From Taiwanofungus camphoratus (lineage: Eukaryota; Basidiomycota; Agaricomycetes; Polyporales; Taiwanofungaceae): 64,000 nucleotides of DNA. The position numbers and the translations under genes are program-made. The notes beneath the pieces are model-generated. The model was not told the origin of the DNA and did not search any database. It worked only from the letters and a program-made list of their open reading frames with translations. The DNA lies in the NCBI GenBank assembly GCA_003999685.1, contig CP021220.1, positions 2,170,001-2,234,000 of the forward strand. The letters are read 5' to 3'. Position 1 is the stretch's first letter. Each line of letters opens with the position of its first letter. Shown here piece after piece: positions 57,601-64,000 of the stretch.

Positions 57601-58063
57601 CTAAGGGTATGAAGTCTTCTCGCCCCGCGCCTCCATCCGTGCCTTTGCTTCGTTGTACGCCCATGATTGGAAACTGGTCGTTTACAGTTGACAAATCAGA
57701 AGCCACTCTGGATGTGACATATTATTGCGCCTACCTGGTATCAGGCTTGTAGTACAGTAGCACGGTCGCCAGCGCCATGGAGCCGTACATACCGACATAC
57801 CACACTATCTCCCAGTCCTCTCTTTGCCGCTTTTGCCCGGGTGGCGGTGGCTATTAGGAAGAGGAGACGTGCGAATCGAGACGGACAGAATGTCAAATCA
57901 TCAGCACAAGGACATATCTGGGTATGCAAACCTTCTCGCCGAACAGCCAGCCGGTGGGCTCGTTGTATTGGGGACCGTGGCCGTGAGAGGCATAGCGGCG
58001 AGTGCTGGGCAAGCTTCGTGCAGCTCTGAGCTGCAGTGCCCTCACGAAGGACGCTGGTGGCAT
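57601..58063 (-). CDS. NADH:ubiquinone oxidoreductase ESSS subunit (NDUFB11 type)
   Basis: Accessory subunit in the membrane arm of respiratory complex I. Three exons (about 57932-58063, 57736-57850 and 57601-57671) encode roughly 105 residues. The start MPPASFVRALQLRAARSLPS is a presequence; then come GPQYNEPTGWLFGEK, PPPPGQKRQREDWEIVWYVG, a single membrane helix MYGSMALATVLLYY, KPDT, and the tail FQSWAYNEAKARMEARGEKT ending SYP. The NEPTGxLFGEKP...WE motif and one transmembrane helix are the family signature. It is convergent with the H-protein gene. The 3' end of LINE copy 2 lies 105 bp upstream of its start, so its promoter is either very short or partly supplied by the LINE. Confidence 0.9.
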
Positions 58064-58491
58064 GGTTGAGTCGGACAGAGAGTACGGATTGCAGGCGCCG
58101 GCCGCGACCGCGACCATTCTAGCTGGCGTACAGCACTTAGGTTAGGGTTTTGATCTCACCGCCGACTCTTTTTTTTTTTTTTTTTTTTTTTAATTTAATT
58201 CCTCGAGTTTATACTCCATACGACGTAGGTACATGTAGAGTAATAATGATAGTAAGTGGGCATCCGCGCCCGCGTGAGCGGCACACCTACAGTTTTCAGT
58301 GGCCTCGTTATGTGGCGTGGGCATATAATCCAGCAAAGCCTGCAAAAGGAGGGGTACAGTCATCCATAGGAAGCCATACCCAACCCCCGCCCGACCCGCT
58401 TTTCACGCTCTGTGTGTTTACTCGGCCCGGTAATCCCGTTCCGTCAGTAAGTCATGTAAGGAACTGAGCGTAGCCCTACAGGTTTCAGGCC

Positions 58492-61400
58492 TCAGTTGTC
58501 ATTCGGATAGATGTGGGGGTCGTCGCGGATACTGGGTTCCGCTATCCCCTCGTCTATCCAGTTATGGTACATTTCAAACGCCTTTACTTCGGCGTCGTAC
58601 CACTCACAGAAATCCTGGTACTTTCCACCCAGGGCAGTGGTCATACCGGGGTCTAGGTGTCGGTCTGCATGGAACCGTTGCCATGCCGCTTGTCTTCCGA
58701 CAGTGTGGCACATCAGACAGGCCCGAGTGTATGTTCTCGTGTGCGCAGCTTCAGCTTCGAGTAGAGATTCTGCCAGAATCTCCGCCCAGTCAAAGGTGGA
58801 GACCATCGGGTTGAGCCGAAGGAACTCCATTATGTCATCCGGGGTCCATCCCTTTTGTTCAGGGGTCCCCATCAGAAGCGGATCACGAGGACCCTGTTGG
58901 CGCTTCGTCCTGATCCAAAATGGACAGTCGAAGAGCACATGTTCCCTGGTTTCCTTCGCTCCACATAGGCAGAGGTGAGGGCCAGGGATATTGAACCTAG
59001 AGCGGTATTTGCCGCCAGGGAAATGGTTGGTTAGCACGCGACATACGCGTGCCACTTCCTTGTTGGACTTGCCAGCTGCCTTCAAGACCCACGTGCCCTT
59101 GGCCGTAGTCCCGTGCAGTGGTAGGGCGTCCTCGGTTACTTTCCATAACCGTTGACCGCGATAGCTGGGGTTGTCGACTAATGTCCCCCAGCGCTTTTTG
59201 ACCCTTGCCTTGACACGAGCAAGGGCCATCGATTGTGAGATGAATTCCGGTTGAGGATCATCCAATGCCTTCTTCGCGAGTTCGTCGACGAACTCGTTCT
59301 GAAAGATGCCTTTATGGGATGGAACCCAAAAAAGGACAATGCATCGGCGTTCATCTGCATCTAGGAACGCTCGTACGTGTTGGGAAGCCATGACCGCCGC
59401 CATCTGCGACGGCCCGACTTCCGGCTTGAAGATTCGGTCAAGTGCCGATTGGTTATCGGAACAGACTATGAGAGTGGTGATGTGGGCAGGGACGTCTCGG
59501 ACCGCTTCACGCAGCCTGCGCGCCAATGCCAGCATCTCCGCATCGAAGCTCTGGACCTTGCCGGCCCTGAACTTTCCATGGGCAACGTGATCTTCCCCGT
59601 CAATGACGAGCCACGCACTTCCAGATCTCACTGTGGGCGCATTTGCATACGATCCATCAGTGAATAACATTTGCGCTTCTGGCTGGGCCAGCTGACGCCG
59701 GAATTCCGGCCACCAGGTGAACTCCAACCAGTCGGCGAATTCAGGAGAGCGTTTGTTTGGACCCTTTCCGTCCAAGAACACCCGCTCGAAACGATCAATG
59801 TACCGATCCACAACCCGATCACTGGGCCGTGCCTCCGGGTGGAGGGGTGCAAAGTCTTCTGATGACTGTCGCCCAATGCGATCTATGAACGTCATAGGGG
59901 TGACAGCCTGTTTTTTGCCACGACGCGAGTTAAGCGGCCATGGCGCAGTGATATTGGTGACGTTGGTCGTCCAATAAGGTGGAAGAGCGGCCCTCATTGG
60001 GTGCCCTTCATGAACTCGCCGCGCTCTAAGCGCAGCTTTTTCCATGTACCGGTCAACCTGGATGCGGATGGGGACCAAGCCACCCAACATCTCCATTGCC
60101 CCGATCGGTGTGGTTTTAAAGCAACCGGTGATCCACCTAGCTGCTCTCGACTGGGCAGTCTGCAATTCTTTTGCAGCCCATTTGAGGCCCTTCCACTGTG
60201 GGTTCCACCACAATTGAGCGCCGTATAGCATCAACGGGACGACGTGCGCTATATAGAGCCGCCGTTTGTTGATGGGATGGAATCCGCGTGCCGAATTACC
60301 GAGCATGCGAAGTGCATTGCACGTGCTAGCCGCCTTATTAGCGTAAAACCGCACGTGTGCATGGAAGCTGAGCTTGGGGTCTAAAAAGAATCCAAGATAG
60401 CGCATCGTGTCCTTTGCTCGCAAAGTTATGTCATGTCCATCGGTTCGGATGGTTAAATCCGGACCAAGGGGTCGGGAAGTTGAATACCCCTTCTGGCGCT
60501 TCCAGAAGTGCATCAACTCCAGCTTGTCTCCTTCGACGCCTAAACCTAACCGGTTTAGATCGCCTACGAGATTGTGGAAGACATCCGCCAGGATGGCGTT
60601 GTTCTTCAAAATAAGGGCTTGCGGGCTGTCATCTACAGCCTTCGGCGAAGCCGCCATAATGAGACCATCGTCTACATAGAACTGAGTCCCTGTTTGGCCC
60701 GGTTGTATCAAATGGACTGGCGCCCACTTGTGTATGACCGGTGCAATGTAAACTCCTGATAGGATCGGAGATAAACTCGATCCTTGACCGACTCCAACAT
60801 CAAAGTCAGATGGATCGGTCAAGGTGCCATTGAACAAGAACCGGGTTTTTCGCCTGATCAAGTAATTTGCCATGAAATTGCAGAGCTTGCTATTGAAGCC
60901 CTGCTTTCGCATGATTCCTACCAACACATCATGATTGATGGACGGGTAGAACTGTGACACGTCGAGCAATAGCACTGATGGGATAAGGTTGCGCGCCCAT
61001 GCCTCTTTGACATTGTGCACTAATTGAATGCCAGCATCAGTGGTGCTATGCTGCATAGCCCCACCAAACTGGCATGGGTGTAGGATTCCCCACTTCTGGG
61101 CATCCCACTGCATTCGCTTGGCAATGATCTTTTCGAACAATTTGCCAAAGCAATTCAGCAAGCAGATAGGCCTATAAGCCTTCGCTAACGTATAGTCCGG
61201 TTTGTTCGGTTTGGGTAAGACCACCGTAACAGACCGCTTAAATACGCTCGGATAGACCTCAAAATCGAGGCAAGCGTTATAGTACGCACGCAGCCACTGC
61301 CGCACGTGTATACCGAGATCAGTCTCGATGCCCTCTTCCGAGCGCTCGATCCGGTCCACCATCCATTTAATCCACATCCAGTTCACATGATCAGGACCGG

Positions 61401-62991
61401 GTGCAGATGTATTGCTAGTGGATTTGAGATTCTCACGAATCTCAAACTCACTAATGTCTGGTAGAGTCAATTCCTCCCTTTGGGGAATTTCATCCACAAA
61501 CGACAGATCCACCGGCCGTGGGTTGGCAGGCGTGAACTGAGCTTGAAAAGCACAACTGAGATCAGCTGCACTTTGGACTGGCGCACCATCAGCTTGCTGC
61601 AGCTGAATAGTGGCCTCTTGTCGTCTCGGCTTTGTCCATGCTACAAAGTCCGAGATTAATTGGGGATTGGATTCATCCATGATCCGATCAAAGTGTGCGC
61701 GCTTCGCCCGCTTCGTGGCAAGGCGAAGTGTTGCATGTTGTTTATGCCGTTCGGACCGAAGTTCGGCAGCAACATCATATACGTCTGCAGTGGCCTGAGC
61801 GCCAGGTCCCAACTGGTGACGTATGTGGCGATACTGCTCGGACACCGCACTAAGGCGGTGCTGAGTGTTTGCTAGCTTAGTGGCCGCACGGGAGCATGCA
61901 GCATCCCACCACGACTTTGAGCGTTTGGATGGTCGTTTTACTGTAGAAAACTCCATCCATAGTCGTTGGAGGTCTCGCTCAAGGCGGTCCCCCATTCTTT
62001 CAATGCCTTGGGCGCTGCTGAAGTGTGTGGGATAATCAGCGAACAGTTTCGCCGTTGCCGTCACGAATTGTTGGGCCGCGTCGCCGGTACAAGGAATACC
62101 CCGCACCGGTTCTGGCTCAACCTCAATCGGCATCTCCCACCGCAGGACCGCGTGGTCACTGTTGTGGCGATGTGTCATGAGTACATGAAGGTCTTGGCCT
62201 TCATAATACACTGGGTCGATCCACACCAAGTCAATGACTCCAGGCGTGAGAGCGATATTGTGGGAACACCAAGTGACTGGACCGTCCTGGGCGTTCAACA
62301 AGACCAGATCGAGTTCGGCCTGGGCCAACTCAATGAGGCGATTGGAATCAGCATAGTGCGGAGGCCGCACCCGAGATCCTGCAGCTCATGCATCCCACAA
62401 TGAGTGGCGGAGATTGAAATCCCCGCACATGCACGCAATGGGTGGGAGCGCGTGTACACGTGTTTCCAAATATCGGACAGCATCAAAGGTGTTGCTGTCG
62501 TTGTACACGTTCAGGACATTGAAGTCACCAGACGGAAGCTTAAGCGCTACCATAAGGCAATCCTTATGAGAGACACTGTGTGTTACAACTTGTGGAGAGG
62601 CCGAAGCCCACTGCTTGTTGACATAAACTGCAACCCGGGAATCTTTCGATGTCCCGAGGCACTTGAACGAGGCATGGGCAGACGTATTCTCATACGCCTC
62701 CCCTTCTCGTGACTTGGCTGAGGCCACATCTTTGATGCGTCCCCAATATATTTCTTGGATGCATATTATGTCGGCATCCCGGTGTCTTTTCAACAAAATG
62801 CCAGTGTTTTCCGCCGATTTCTGGACATTTGCACTAATAATGGTGAGGGTATGCCGATTATTCGGTCCACTCTCAATTTGTTCGTCTCCAGCCAATGGGC
62901 TGGGTGTGCGGTTGAGGTCTGGCGTCTCACCTGAAGACTCAGATCTATTTTGTGTAATATTTACAACCAATCTTTGTGGTGTATTATACAT
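58492..62991 (-). pseudogene. LINE copy 2 ORF2 (endonuclease, reverse transcriptase, RNase H), one nonsense codon
   Basis: 1499 codons from ATG 62991 (MYNTPQRLVVN; the open frame itself begins at a TTG) to the stop at 58492-58494. The endonuclease shows IICIQEIYWG, MCGDFNLRHSLW and HRHNSDHAVL. The reverse transcriptase shows VLLLDVSQFYPSINHD, GQGSSLSPILSGVY and the catalytic FYVDD. RNase H shows FTDGSYANA, DAEML, SDNQSALD and WVPSHKGIFQNEFVDELA. A late CLCGAKETREHVLFDCPFW motif is the Cys/His cluster common after RNase H in these elements. The single defect is CGA to TGA at 62386-62388, right after LRHSLWDA, where copy 1 keeps Arg. The ATG lies 22 bp after the ORF1 stop. Confidence 0.92.
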
Positions 62992-63013
62992 AGGCAACTA
63001 TAAAATTGTCCGC

Positions 63014-64000
63014 TTATGCAGCAGATCCTCCCACGCCTCGAGGCCTAGGCGTGCTCGAGTCACTGGAATGGATCTCACCGCTTTCATGTTTGGATACACC
63101 TTCTCCATCAGAAGGGTCCGTGATTTCAAATGACTCGCCCAAGGGTCCAGGTCGAGCCGGCTGTTTGCCTCGTGCCTTTTCAGAAAGGCCGCACAACTTT
63201 CCTCTGGTGGCAGCTTTCGCTGCTGCCGCCCTTCCTTTGGCAACCGACACCACCGGCGGGTGGGCCTTATGCCATTGTTGGTCACGTCGTTTCTTCGCCC
63301 ATTGGCACTTGGGCGAATCAGCTTGGTGTCCATCTTCGCCAGATTTGCCACAATTGGGGCAGCTAGCATGTTCGGGTGGGCATGCGATTGTTGTTACCGA
63401 CATCGCAGCCCTGCGTTGTGCGCAGCATGAAGCTTTTTCTTCGTGGAGTGCTAAAATATGAGGTTCGCCACATTTGACGCAACACTCATGGGCGGATTGG
63501 CATAATGGGGCAATATGACCCCACCGCCAACACCGAAGGCAGAGTGGGACGGTTGAAGTCTCGATCCACGGTTGTAAACGGTACGTCTTGCCGAATAGAC
63601 GAACCGGTTTCTTCATGATTCGGATGGCCGTAGAGCCAGACCGGGTGTCGAATATGGCGAATATGAATAGGCCACTGCCGCCTGAGGCTGATTGATACCG
63701 AGCCTTAGGCGAATGATGTGGGTGTAGGACTAGTTCCTCCGCCCATTCATTGTTGCGCACGAGTTCCTGGAAGACTTCGAGCGTTGTGTATTCAACCCTA
63801 GACCCTTCCCGGTACAGCGGGAATGCCTTGATTGCCATCTGAGTGATGATATGAGCCCAGTCGAGCAAAAGCCCAACCGGGTTCATTCCGTCAGGTGCCA
63901 CATGGGGAGCGACAAGTCGTCCCATGCCAGCTCTAAGAGCACCCAATTCCGTTGTGGTGGGGCGTTCACTGCATACCAAATGTACCTCCCCGTTTCCAGG
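63014..64000 (-). CDS. LINE copy 2 ORF1 (gag-like, zinc-knuckle RNA-binding protein), N-terminus outside window
   Basis: The frame is open to the right edge, so this is a C-terminal fragment of about 329 residues; no start is visible. ORF1 proteins bind element RNA and form the ribonucleoprotein particle. After an alpha/beta region (VRNNEWAEELVLHPHHSPKA, FAIFDTRSGSTAIRIMKKPV) come three Cys/His clusters: CLRCWRWGHIAPLC (CX2CX4HX4C), CVKCGEPHILALH followed by CC, and CPNCGKSGEDGHQADSPKC. The tail is basic then acidic/Ser-rich (ESGEIHSSDSSTPRPRGVGG) and ends at TAA 63014-63016. Copy 1 has nothing equivalent, which implies loss or replacement of this region there. Confidence 0.9.
   Translation of the reverse strand, partial: PGNGEVHLVCSERPTTTELGALRAGMGRLVAPHVAPDGMNPVGLLLDWAHIITQMAIKAFPLYREGSRVEYTTLEVFQELVRNNEWAEELVLHPHHSPKARYQSASGGSGLFIFAIFDTRSGSTAIRIMKKPVRLFGKTYRLQPWIETSTVPLCLRCWRWGHIAPLCQSAHECCVKCGEPHILALHEEKASCCAQRRAAMSVTTIACPPEHASCPNCGKSGEDGHQADSPKCQWAKKRRDQQWHKAHPPVVSVAKGRAAAAKAATRGKLCGLSEKARGKQPARPGPLGESFEITDPSDGEGVSKHESGEIHSSDSSTPRPRGVGGSAA

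Larger units (their letters stand above)
58169..64000 (-). mobile_element. LINE copy 2: nearly intact non-LTR retrotransposon, 5' end outside window
   Basis: Minus-strand element ending in a 23-bp T run at 58169-58191 (its poly(A) tail). It carries ORF1 with zinc knuckles and ORF2 with endonuclease, reverse transcriptase and RNase H. From the tail to about 62735 it matches copy 1 closely, including the 3' UTR (58192-58491). The only clear lesion is one TGA in ORF2 at 62386-62388. The element continues past 64000, so its length and target duplication cannot be read. Near-intact reading frames point to recent activity of the family. Confidence 0.93.

Noticed and set aside
63979-63981. ORF1 start of LINE copy 2 at 63979
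   Set aside because: The codon is TTG and the frame stays open to the window edge, so the start lies outside the window.
1-64000. CRISPR array, bacterial-type defence locus or biosynthetic gene cluster
   Set aside because: The intron-rich gene structure is fungal; there are no spaced direct repeats, and no polyketide, peptide or terpene synthase genes.

Overview
The window looks like nuclear DNA of a basidiomycete fungus, most likely a mushroom-forming Agaricomycete. Genes are dense and cut by many short GT-AG introns of about 50-60 nt. There is a secreted GH5 mannanase, and two copies of a fungal non-LTR retrotransposon (LINE) bound the region. There are no operons, rRNA genes, convincing tRNAs or CRISPR arrays.

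Layout. 1-6902: unassigned DNA, then a degenerate LINE (copy 1) carrying a nested solo LTR. 7-15 kb: mitochondrial acyl carrier protein, an SMP-30/gluconolactonase-like protein, mitochondrial ribosomal protein bL17m and a zinc alcohol dehydrogenase. 16.6-26.5 kb: two small paralogous conserved proteins, an F-box/LRR-like protein, a four-pass membrane protein, an NPC2-type ML lipid-transfer protein, an ERI1-type exonuclease and a GH5 mannanase. 27-45 kb: IPI1 (Rix1 complex), a secreted Ser/Thr/Pro-rich DPBB protein, eIF3h, a CDF zinc transporter, Mediator subunit 5 and a GRIP-domain golgin. 45-48.7 kb: a gene-poor gap. 48.7-52 kb: a long multi-exon protein I do not recognise. 52.8-58 kb: Pex14, mitochondrial EF-Tu, glycine cleavage H protein and complex I subunit ESSS. 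58.2-64 kb: LINE copy 2 on the minus strand, nearly intact and running off the right edge.

Functional threads. Five genes encode mitochondrial proteins (ACP, bL17m, EF-Tu, H protein, ESSS). ACP and ESSS are both tied to respiratory complex I, and ACP-dependent fatty acid synthesis supplies the lipoyl group carried by the H protein. The 3' ends of both LINE copies lie about 105-120 bp upstream of the start codons of ACP and ESSS, pointing in the direction of transcription.

Exon structures were read by eye from splice signals, reading phase and protein-family similarity. Starts were moved to ATG wherever an open frame began at a non-ATG codon. No database search was possible.
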